From: an uncultured Mailhella sp.
GTDB lineage: Bacteria; Desulfobacterota; Desulfovibrionia; Desulfovibrionales; Desulfovibrionaceae
Length of the DNA: 5,282 nt
Reading direction: 5' to 3'
NCBI GenBank assembly: GCA_944324625.1
Contig: CALUWZ010000129.1
Location: forward strand, 1-5,282
A model generated the notes under the pieces. It was not told the origin of the DNA, ran no database searches, and saw only the letters and a program-made list of their open reading frames with translations. The position numbers were made by a program, and so were the translations under genes. Position 1 is the stretch's first letter, and every line of letters starts with the position of its first letter. Shown here piece after piece: positions 1-5,282 of this stretch.

Positions 1-19
1 CATTCCCCCCTTTTTTATG

Positions 20-49
20 GCAAAGTCAGCTTTGCACTTTTTTTTTTTT
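20..49 (+). terminator. Intrinsic terminator of the gene to the left
   Basis: A perfect 6-bp stem (GCAAAG at 20-25, CTTTGC at 30-35) closes a TCAG tetraloop and is followed after AC by twelve T residues (38-49). This is the classic plus-strand intrinsic terminator layout. No T tract follows it on the minus strand, so it works in one direction only. It lies just 11 bases before the TRAP permease start. It therefore either ends an unrelated gene or, more likely by family habit, partly terminates transcription after a binding-protein gene and lets a fraction read into the permease. The stem is short, so readthrough is plausible. Confidence 0.8.
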
Positions 50-60
50 ATTGGTAATAT

Positions 61-2166
61 ATGAAAAAAAAGAAAGAATCTGCATTCCAGCCGGACTCCT
101 ACCGTGAAGAAATGCTGAAAGTAGAGCACGGACTTCGCGGAGAAGGTTCCGGCTTTACCGAAAACCTTACGCTGATCATCGGGCTTATGTGGTCCCTGTT
201 TCAGCTGGCCTCTGCAGGCTTTATTCTCATTGACTCCATTTTCGTCCGTGCAATCCACTTAACTTTTGCCATTAGTCTGGTTTACCTCAATATCCCAATG
301 CTCAAGCAGGGCAAGGCAGGGGACTGGGACAAGCGTATTCTGCTTGCCATGAACAGGGTAACCATTATTGATTATATTTTTGCAATTTTTGCAGCTTTTT
401 CCGCCCTGTACATCGTGCTTGACTATATGGGCATAGCCTCCCGCGCGGGCCTGCCGCTGACCCGTGACATGGTCTTCGGCTTTCTGCTTATCATCCTGCT
501 TTTGGAAGCAACGCGCAGAGTTATCGGCCCTGCCCTCCCCACCATTGCCGTTGTCTTTATCATTTACGTTTTTTCAGGCCCGTACCTGCCTGATTTTCTC
601 GCTTTCAAAGGCGCAAGCGTATCCCGTTTCATCTCTCAGATGACCATGGACTCGGAAGGGGTTTACGGCGTGCCTCTGCAGGTTTCCGCCACCGTTGTTT
701 TTCTTTTCGTGCTTTTCGGCACCATGCTTGAACGTGCAGGCGGCGGCCAGTTCTTTATCCGCCTTGCCATTGCGGGCCTCGGCCGTTTCAGGGGCGGCGC
801 CGCAAAAGCGGCCGTTCTCGGCTCTGCCCTCACAGGCATGATTTCAGGCTCAAGTATCGCCAACGTGGTAACAACAGGCACATTCACCATTCCGCTTATG
901 AAAAAAATGGGCTATCCCGCAACCAAGGCCGCAGCCATTGAAGTTGCCGCCTCCACCAACGGACAGCTTGCTCCTCCTGTTATGGGCGCAGCAGCCTTCA
1001 TCATTGCGGAATACGTCAACATCCCCTATATCGAAGTAGCCAAAGCCGCAGCTATTCCCGCCTTTGCCTCCTATGTGGCCCTTCTTTGGATTACCCACGT
1101 TGAAGCCTGCAAGCTCGGCATGCAGGGACTTCCCAAATCCGCTTTGCCCGATGCCAAAGAAACCCTGAAGGAAGGCTGGGTATTTTTAATCCCCATCTGC
1201 ATGCTCCTTTACGAACTCATCATTGCCCAGCACTCTGCGGAAATGAGCGTTTTCCGCGCTATCTGCGTACTCAGCGTCATGATGATAGGAACCCATGTCA
1301 TCCGCGCGCGGCTTCTCGGCTATACCCGCTGGCAAGGCTTTAAAATCGGCTTCAAAGAATGGCTCCTGTCCCTTTCCGCAGGCGCAACAAACATGGCAGG
1401 CGTTGCCCTTGCCACAGCCTGCGCCGGCATTATCGTCGGCTGCATTTCCCTCGGCCTCGGCCAGCAGATTACCACCTTCGTGGAAATACTGTCCATGAAC
1501 AACATTATTCTGCTGCTTGCCATTACCGCCATTGCCAGCCTCCTGCTCGGCATGGGCCTGCCCACCACGGCAAACTACATCATCATGGCTTCCCTGACCG
1601 CGCCTATTTTGGTACGCCTTGCCTCCAACGTGGACATTCACGGCATGGACCTTGCCGTACCGCTGCTGGCTGCCCACCTGTACTGCTTCTATTTCGGCAT
1701 TTTGGCTGACGATACGCCTCCTGTCGGACTTGCTGCATACGCAGGCGCCGCCATTGCCGAAGCTTCTCCCATTGCCACGGGCATACAGGGCTTTTGGTAT
1801 GACATCAGAACCGCCATTCTGCCGCTTATGTTCTTTTTCAACCACGACATCATTTTATGGGAAATCCATTCCATTCCCTTGGCACTGTTTCTCTTTGCCA
1901 TGACCTGCCTCGGCGCTGTCTGTTTTGCCTCCTTTACGCAGGGCTGGTTTGTGAATGCCAACAATACGTTAGAAAAAATCCTGCTCGGCATAAGCACGGT
2001 TCTTTTCCTGAACCCCTTCCTGATCACAGGTTTTGTTCTGCCCTATGAATACCGCTACGTCGGTTTCCTTGCGGGCGGTATTTTCATGGCACTGGTCTAT
2101 TTCATGCAAAAAGCCCGTCCGAACAAAGTAAAACCATTAAAAGCACCCAAGTTCGGGCACATTTAA
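61..2166 (+). CDS. TRAP transporter fused permease (DctQ-DctM, 4TM/12TM type, TAXI-linked)
   Basis: This is the inner-membrane permease of a tripartite ATP-independent periplasmic (TRAP) transporter, which imports organic acids or similar anions with sodium and depends on a periplasmic binding protein. The 701 residues match the fused-permease class. A DctQ-like four-helix part spans roughly residues 35-155. The large DctM part, roughly 205-600, carries GSSIANVVTTGTFTIPLM (263-280), NGQLAPPVMGAAAF (300-313), GMGLPTTANYI (497-507) and ADDTPPVGLAAYAGAAIA (549-566), the two-fold repeated hairpin regions that bind sodium and substrate. The PPVMGAAAF form is typical of TAXI-type systems. About 80 extra residues at the C-terminus (605-685) hold two or three more hydrophobic segments before a basic tail. 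An in-frame TAA at 55-57 prevents a further upstream start. The ATG at 61 has no Shine-Dalgarno sequence; Met18 at 112 is an alternative, preceded by only GAAGAA. The substrate is unknown and the binding protein lies outside the window. Confidence 0.95.
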   Translation: MKKKKESAFQPDSYREEMLKVEHGLRGEGSGFTENLTLIIGLMWSLFQLASAGFILIDSIFVRAIHLTFAISLVYLNIPMLKQGKAGDWDKRILLAMNRVTIIDYIFAIFAAFSALYIVLDYMGIASRAGLPLTRDMVFGFLLIILLLEATRRVIGPALPTIAVVFIIYVFSGPYLPDFLAFKGASVSRFISQMTMDSEGVYGVPLQVSATVVFLFVLFGTMLERAGGGQFFIRLAIAGLGRFRGGAAKAAVLGSALTGMISGSSIANVVTTGTFTIPLMKKMGYPATKAAAIEVAASTNGQLAPPVMGAAAFIIAEYVNIPYIEVAKAAAIPAFASYVALLWITHVEACKLGMQGLPKSALPDAKETLKEGWVFLIPICMLLYELIIAQHSAEMSVFRAICVLSVMMIGTHVIRARLLGYTRWQGFKIGFKEWLLSLSAGATNMAGVALATACAGIIVGCISLGLGQQITTFVEILSMNNIILLLAITAIASLLLGMGLPTTANYIIMASLTAPILVRLASNVDIHGMDLAVPLLAAHLYCFYFGILADDTPPVGLAAYAGAAIAEASPIATGIQGFWYDIRTAILPLMFFFNHDIILWEIHSIPLALFLFAMTCLGAVCFASFTQGWFVNANNTLEKILLGISTVLFLNPFLITGFVLPYEYRYVGFLAGGIFMALVYFMQKARPNKVKPLKAPKFGHI

Positions 2167-2178
2167 AGGGGATAACGC

Positions 2179-2676
2179 ATGCGATTCGTAAAACTCACCC
2201 ATAAAAATACCATTCCCAAGCTGAATAAGCCCATTCACACCCTGCAGAAAAAACGCCGCCTGCAGAAACACGGCAAGGAACCGGTGCTGGTCTGCTCCAA
2301 GTGCAAAACGGTTTTCCCTGAATTTCTTGCCCGCTGTCCCGAATGCGGCAGCCGCGACTGGCAAGGGCTTTCCGAAATCAACCCATACAACCACCACCCC
2401 TTGGAAGAATTTTTGAAAATCTGCGGACACATTTTATGGTTCGGCGGCTGCATTGCTTCCATATTCCTTCTGTGGCAGACCACATCAAGCGACCAGTCTT
2501 ACAATGAACTGCTCATTCTTTCCGCCATACTGGTGGCTGCTTTCGGGATTTTTGCCTCTGTGGGCTATTTCGGCCTGAGCGAAATCACCCGCCGCGTTGA
2601 ACGCATTCAAAGAAGGCTGAGGGCCTTCCACGAAAACTACCGCATTCACCAAAGGCGGCCAAGACATAAAAAATAA
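2179..2676 (+). CDS. Zinc-ribbon membrane protein, unknown function, in the TRAP operon
   Basis: I do not recognise this protein as a named family. Its 165 residues show three parts. A very basic N-terminus (1-33) comes first. A four-cysteine zinc ribbon follows, CSKC at 39-42 and CPEC at 53-56 (CX2C-X10-CX2C, followed by G57). Two hydrophobic helices (about 81-99 and 111-133) are joined by a short polar loop (100-110), and the strongly basic tail (138-165) is rich in Arg. The positive-inside rule puts both ends and the ribbon in the cytoplasm. Two more cysteines, C82 and C91, lie in the first helix. The start is supported by AAAGGGG at 2165-2171, 7 bases before the ATG and overlapping the permease stop. 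The 12-base gap and shared terminator mean co-transcription with the permease. A role in assembly, stability or regulation of the transporter is inference from position only; the ribbon could also bind nucleic acid or another protein. Confidence 0.9.
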   Translation: MRFVKLTHKNTIPKLNKPIHTLQKKRRLQKHGKEPVLVCSKCKTVFPEFLARCPECGSRDWQGLSEINPYNHHPLEEFLKICGHILWFGGCIASIFLLWQTTSSDQSYNELLILSAILVAAFGIFASVGYFGLSEITRRVERIQRRLRAFHENYRIHQRRPRHKK

Positions 2677-2702
2677 AAGAAGCACCTTCGGGTGCTTTTT
2701 TT
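2677..2702 (+). terminator. Intrinsic terminator closing the TRAP operon
   Basis: AGCACC (2681-2686) pairs perfectly with GGTGCT (2691-2696) around a TTCG loop closed by C-G, the very stable UUCG tetraloop form, and seven T residues follow (2696-2702). Weak A-T and G-T pairs can extend the stem leftward to 2677. The A-rich left flank gives a U-rich tail on the other strand, so it could also stop minus-strand transcription, though no minus-strand gene points at it here. It starts directly after the stop codon of the zinc-ribbon gene. Confidence 0.92.
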
Positions 2703-2733
2703 ATGCACATTTTTGTTGACGCAAAGTCCTGTA

Positions 2734-2747
2734 TTACAAAATTGTAA
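2734..2747. promoter_or_regulatory. Dyad TTACAA-AA-TTGTAA, possible operator
   Basis: This is a perfect 6-2-6 inverted repeat. Outer TGT (2730-2732) and ACA (2748-2750) extend it with one unpaired A at 2733. The shape suits a homodimeric regulator, and the ten bases TTACAAAATT recur at 2938-2947. I cannot assign a regulator family, and AT-rich dyads arise by chance in such spacers. Confidence 0.35.
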
Positions 2748-2757
2748 ACATAAAAAC

Positions 2758-2783
2758 TTGTCAATTTTGCCTCAAAAAGACAA
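2758..2783. promoter_or_regulatory. AT-rich imperfect hairpin
   Basis: TTGTC (2758-2762) pairs with GACAA (2779-2783) and TTTTG (2765-2769) pairs with CAAAA (2773-2777), around a CCT loop with a small internal loop (two bases against one). That gives ten pairs in 26 bases. No T tract follows on the plus strand, so it is not a terminator. It could be a leader-RNA hairpin or a protein-binding dyad. Its left half includes TTGTCA, a near match to a -35 box. Confidence 0.3.
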
Positions 2784-2816
2784 AAAAACAAGGCTCATTT
2801 GCGCTTTTTTATTAAA

Positions 2817-2836
2817 TTTTAATGTATTCATTAAAA
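2817..2836. promoter_or_regulatory. Perfect dyad TTTTAATG-TATT-CATTAAAA
   Basis: Eight bases (2817-2824) are followed by a TATT loop and then their exact reverse complement (2829-2836). As RNA it is weak because seven of the eight pairs are A-U. As DNA it is a plausible binding site for a dimeric regulator. It lies about 180 bases before the NhaC-family start, so any action would be at a distal promoter or through looping. No regulator family is assigned. Confidence 0.35.
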
Positions 2837-2930
2837 AAGGCTTTTCATGCCTGCCTCATGCGCTGGGTGCTCCATGCCTGAAAAACATAAAACAATATGC
2901 CGAATACATGAGATTTTTTTTATTTTTTCC

Positions 2931-2947
2931 AAATTTGTTACAAAATT
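2931..2947. promoter_or_regulatory. Imperfect dyad AAATTTGT-T-ACAAAATT
   Basis: Two 8-base arms flank a central T, with seven of eight positions complementary (the mismatch is 2933 against 2945). The right half contains TTACAAAATT (2938-2947), identical to ten bases of the dyad at 2734-2743, about 204 bases away. Two related sites flanking a spacer would fit an operator pair for one regulator, but the shared motif is AT-rich and could be chance. Confidence 0.35.
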
Positions 2948-2972
2948 CTTGCGTATTAAGATATTTTGATAT

Positions 2973-2982
2973 AGGTATACCT
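2973..2982. promoter_or_regulatory. Perfect palindrome AGGTATACCT, GntR-like operator candidate
   Basis: Ten bases read the same on both strands, and the site ends 31 bases before the ATG of the NhaC-family gene. The core GGTATACC is of the kind bound by GntR/FadR-class repressors; the UxuR/ExuR operator is built on TTGGTATACCAA. Many regulators of that class control organic-acid and amino-acid uptake. TATACC inside it could also serve as a -10 box, so a bound repressor would block the promoter. No gntR-type gene is in the window, so the regulator is inferred. Confidence 0.4.
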
Positions 2983-3013
2983 TATTGTTATTTCGCTTCA
3001 TTAAGGAGAACGC

Positions 3014-4330
3014 ATGAACGCTCAGACTCCAAAAGCATCCGCTTTGCTGCCGCTTATTGTTTTTTTGGTACTGTTTATCGGTACGGGCACATATCTGACC
3101 TTTAAAAACGTCAGTATGGCTTTTTACCAGCTTTCCGCAACAGTTGCCATTATTCCTGCCATTGTCATCGCCATTATGCAGTTTAAAGGCAAGCTGAACC
3201 AAAGCATAGCCCTTTTCCTGCAGGGTGTCGGCGAAAGCAATATCATTACCATGAGTTTTATCTATATCATGGCAGGTGCATTTGCCACTGTTGCCAAGTC
3301 CATCGGCGGCGTTGACGCAACGGTTAATTTCGGCCTTTCCCTCATTCCCGTTGACTTCATTGTTCCGGGTTTCTTTATCATTGCCGCTTTTATCGCCACA
3401 GCCATGGGCACAAGCATGGGCACCATCGCCGCCATTGCGCCTATCGGCCTCGGCATCAGCGAACAGACGGAAATCAGTTCTGCGCTCATGCTCGGGGTTA
3501 TTGTGGGCGGCGCCATGTTCGGCGACAACCTTTCCATGATTTCCGACACAACCATTGCTGCCACAAGAACGCAGGACTGCGAAATGAAGGATAAATTTAT
3601 CTTCAACTCAAAAATTGCCCTGCCCACGGCGTTTATCACCCTCATTCTTCTGTATTTCACCACGTCCGCGCCGTCCACCGTGGAAATCCACGACTACCAG
3701 TTTATCAAGGTCGTGCCCTATATTGCCATTCTGGTTATGGCCGTCAGCGGCATAAACGTATTTATCGTATTGCTTGCCGGCATTGTATTCAGCGGCATTA
3801 TCGGCGTTTTCACCATTCCTGACTACTCCCTCTTAAAATTCAGTCAGGAAATGTACAACGGCTATGCCAGCATGAACGAAATCATGATTTTGTCCATGAT
3901 GCTCGGCGGGCTTGGCGAACTTATCAAGCACAACGGAGGCATTGCCTACGTTCTGCAGGCCATTGACAGATTCGCAAAAAGCAAAACCGGCGAAAGCAGC
4001 AAAAAAGCAGGGGAATGGAGCATTGCCGCCTTGGTCAGCTTTGCGGACATCTGCCTTGCGAACAACACCGTCGCCATTATCCTTACAGGCGGTCTTGCCA
4101 AAGAAATCAAAGACAAAAGCAATATCGACCCCCGCCGTTCCGCAAGCATTCTTGACATGGCATCCTGCGTATTCCAAGGCCTTGTGCCCTACGGCGCCCA
4201 GCTTCTTTTGGCAGGCTCCCTGTCAAAAATCTCTCCCATGGAAATTGCCCTGAACAACTGGTACTGCTTCCTTCTCGGTTTGGCAGTCATATTGTCCATC
4301 ATGTTCGGCTTCCCAAAAACAAAACGCTAA
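3014..4330 (+). CDS. NhaC-family sodium-linked carrier (probably organic anion or amino-acid transport)
   Basis: This inner-membrane protein of 438 residues belongs to the NhaC family of the ion-transporter superfamily. It is almost wholly hydrophobic with about a dozen membrane segments. The family signature lies at residues 170-187, GDNLSMISDTTIAATRTQ, preceded by the GTSMGT re-entrant-loop motif at 132-137. The second half repeats the theme with FADICLANNTVAII (343-356) and VFQGLVPYGAQ (386-396). The family is named for sodium/proton antiport, but members also carry malate/lactate, methionine or lysine, so the label antiporter should not be taken as function. The length suits the shorter HI_1107-like branch. 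The start has a strong AAGGAG (3003-3008) five bases upstream. No terminator follows, and the 66-base gap to the NSS gene suggests one transcript. The dyads in the upstream spacer are the likely control region. Confidence 0.92.
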   Translation: MNAQTPKASALLPLIVFLVLFIGTGTYLTFKNVSMAFYQLSATVAIIPAIVIAIMQFKGKLNQSIALFLQGVGESNIITMSFIYIMAGAFATVAKSIGGVDATVNFGLSLIPVDFIVPGFFIIAAFIATAMGTSMGTIAAIAPIGLGISEQTEISSALMLGVIVGGAMFGDNLSMISDTTIAATRTQDCEMKDKFIFNSKIALPTAFITLILLYFTTSAPSTVEIHDYQFIKVVPYIAILVMAVSGINVFIVLLAGIVFSGIIGVFTIPDYSLLKFSQEMYNGYASMNEIMILSMMLGGLGELIKHNGGIAYVLQAIDRFAKSKTGESSKKAGEWSIAALVSFADICLANNTVAIILTGGLAKEIKDKSNIDPRRSASILDMASCVFQGLVPYGAQLLLAGSLSKISPMEIALNNWYCFLLGLAVILSIMFGFPKTKR

Positions 4331-4396
4331 AATCCTCCATTGTGTTTCGGACATAAATATGATAGGCATTTGGTGCATTTTATAGAGGTTTTTACT

Positions 4397-5282
4397 ATGA
4401 CAAAACAATCCAGAGAAGAACTTGCAACCAGACTGGGCTTTTTGCTCCTTTCCGCTGGCTGCGCAATCGGACTTGGCAACGTTTGGCGTTTCCCTTACAT
4501 TGCAGGCCTTTACGGCGGCGCATACTTTCTTGCCACCTACTTTTTCTTTTTGCTTGCAGTGGGCCTTCCCATTATCATTATGGAATTTGCCGTAGGACGC
4601 GCTTCCAGAAAAAATATGGGCCATGCCCTGCACATGCTTGAACCTGTCGGTTCCAAATGGCATAAATTCGGCTGCTGGGCGCTGATCGGCTCTACCATTT
4701 TGATGATGTTTTACGTCCCCGTAACAAGCTGGCTCATTGCCTACTGCTGGCATACGGCCGCAGGTACGCTCAATCTTCCCCCGCAGGAAGTGGCAGGCTT
4801 TTTCGGCAATATGCTTTCTGAACCCCTGCCCATGATAGGCTGGTCCCTTATTGTTGTGGCCATCGGTGTCGGCGTCTGCTCCCTCGGCGTGCAGAAAGGC
4901 GTTGAAAAATGCGTCAAATTCCTTATGCTCGGCCTGCTTGTGCTTATTTTGGTTCTTGCGGGCAATTCCCTTTCCCTTTCAGGTGCGGGCGAAGGCATGA
5001 AATTCTATCTTGCGCCTTCTTGGGAAAAAGTTATGGATGCGGGCTTTTTCAACATGGTGAACGACGCCATGAACCAAGCCTTCTTTACCTTGAGCGTGGG
5101 CATAGGCGCCATGCTTATTTTCGGTTCTTATCTTAACAAAAATAAAGCCCTCACAGGCGAAGCTGTCTATATCGTAGGTCTTGATACTTTTGTGGCCCTT
5201 ATGGCAGGCGTTATTATTTTCCCGGCCTGCTTTACTTACGGCGTTCAGCCCAATGCGGGCCCCGGCCTTATTTTCATTACCC
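4397..5282 (+). CDS. NSS (SNF, LeuT-like) sodium-dependent amino-acid transporter, 3' end cut by window
   Basis: The first 295 codons of a neurotransmitter:sodium symporter are present; bacterial members usually have about 440-500 residues and 11-12 helices, so roughly a third is missing. Helix 1 carries AIGLGNVWRFPY (23-34). N28 aligns with the sodium-1 ligand N27 of LeuT, and G25 aligns with LeuT G24, where amine carriers have Asp, so the substrate is probably an amino acid. Y106 aligns with LeuT Y108, which holds the substrate carboxylate. Helix 6 has NQAFFTLSVGIG (226-237), placing F230, T231 and S233 at the LeuT F253, T254 and S256 positions. D263 in GLDT lies near the LeuT N286/E290 region, which matters for sodium binding and chloride independence. 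Oddities are C22 at the LeuT N21 position and LYGGAYF (38-44) where ENGGGAF is usual. AGAGG (4384-4388), 8 bases upstream, supports the start. Probably co-transcribed with the NhaC-family gene. Confidence 0.94.
   Translation, partial: MTKQSREELATRLGFLLLSAGCAIGLGNVWRFPYIAGLYGGAYFLATYFFFLLAVGLPIIIMEFAVGRASRKNMGHALHMLEPVGSKWHKFGCWALIGSTILMMFYVPVTSWLIAYCWHTAAGTLNLPPQEVAGFFGNMLSEPLPMIGWSLIVVAIGVGVCSLGVQKGVEKCVKFLMLGLLVLILVLAGNSLSLSGAGEGMKFYLAPSWEKVMDAGFFNMVNDAMNQAFFTLSVGIGAMLIFGSYLNKNKALTGEAVYIVGLDTFVALMAGVIIFPACFTYGVQPNAGPGLIFIT

Larger units (their letters stand above)
2703..3013. other. AT-rich intergenic regulatory region
   Basis: These 311 bases between the TRAP operon terminator and the NhaC-family gene hold no convincing gene. 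The region is much more AT-rich than its neighbours except for a GC-richer island near 2846-2880. It contains five inverted repeats (listed separately), a direct repeat CATGCCTG at 2846-2853 and 2873-2880, and a pyrimidine run T8-A-T6 at 2914-2928. Promoter elements are not clear: TTGACG (2716-2721) and TTGTCA (2758-2763) resemble -35 boxes but lack a good -10 at the right spacing. TTGCGT (2949-2954) and the TATACC inside the palindrome at 2976-2981 are 21 bases apart, which is too far. The promoter of the downstream gene must nevertheless lie here, because the operon to the left is terminated. Confidence 0.75.

Noticed and set aside
1186..1845. Long minus-strand open frame of 219 codons inside the TRAP permease gene
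   Set aside because: It is a compositional shadow of the permease. The translation is Gly/Ala/Cys/His-rich with no recognisable domain, while the plus strand carries clear TRAP motifs throughout.
2847..2969. Possible 40-codon leader ORF (ATG at 2847, TGA at 2967-2969)
   Set aside because: Only a weak AAGG lies upstream, the peptide has no recognisable features beyond a few cysteines, and a random ORF of this length is expected. It would deserve a look only if ribosome profiling showed a signal.
2692..3105. Plus-strand open frame of 137 codons across the spacer
   Set aside because: It begins inside the terminator hairpin, covers AT-rich regulatory DNA and overlaps the well-supported NhaC-family start. 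The translation shows no domain and there is no ribosome site.
3014..4330. Naming the gene nhaC as a sodium/proton antiporter
   Set aside because: The family has members with anion or amino-acid substrates, and its neighbour is an amino-acid carrier. Membership is clear but antiport of sodium for protons is not shown.
4340..4363. Separate promoter for the NSS gene (TTGTGT with TATGAT)
   Set aside because: TATGAT is a good -10 box, but the only -35-like hexamer is 12 bases away, well short of the usual 16-18. A weak internal promoter cannot be excluded.
4365..4376. Sigma-54 type GG/GC element before the NSS gene
   Set aside because: The GG and GC doublets are 8 bases apart rather than the required 10, and the flanking bases do not fit TGGCAC-N5-TTGC.
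4333..4388. TCCTCC (4333-4338) as an anti-Shine-Dalgarno lock on AGAGG before the NSS gene
   Set aside because: Only four contiguous pairs (CCTC with GAGG) form across about 47 bases, too weak to claim a translational switch.

Overview
This window holds four plus-strand genes, all for membrane proteins, in two transcription units. Three are secondary transporters of families normally driven by sodium. The coding sequence is of middling GC with frequent GCC, GGC, CTT and ATT codons, while the spacers are strongly AT-rich. A fused TRAP permease of the TAXI-linked type, an NhaC-family carrier, an NSS carrier and a UUCG-loop terminator together suggest an anaerobic or host-associated Gram-negative bacterium. 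A Desulfovibrionaceae-like organism is my best guess, but no marker gene settles it.

Unit 1 (about 1-2702). The window opens with a compact intrinsic terminator (20-49) that must belong to a gene ending to the left, outside the window. Only 11 bases after its T12 tract starts a 701-residue fused DctQ/DctM TRAP permease (61-2166). It is followed after 12 bases by a 165-residue protein with a CX2C-X10-CX2C zinc ribbon and two predicted membrane helices (2179-2676). The unit closes with a strong UUCG terminator (2677-2702). TRAP permeases need a periplasmic binding protein, and none is in the window, so it is probably the gene that ends at the left-hand terminator.

Spacer (2703-3013). These 311 AT-rich bases contain no convincing gene but several dyads: two sites sharing TTACAAAATT, two AT-rich hairpins, and a perfect 10-base palindrome with a GGTATACC core 31 bases before the next start. 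A short GC-richer island with repeated CATGCCTG sits in the middle and is followed by T8-A-T6.

Unit 2 (3014 to beyond the end). A 438-residue NhaC-family carrier (3014-4330) is followed after 66 bases, with no terminator, by the first 295 codons of an NSS (SNF, LeuT-like) amino-acid transporter (4397-5282, cut by the window edge). The two are probably co-transcribed. The common theme is sodium-driven uptake of organic acids and amino acids. Substrates cannot be read from the sequence. I see no mobile element, CRISPR array, tRNA or rRNA, and no clearly new multi-gene system. The least explained items are the zinc-ribbon membrane protein, the leaderless-looking permease start behind a terminator, and the dyad-rich spacer.
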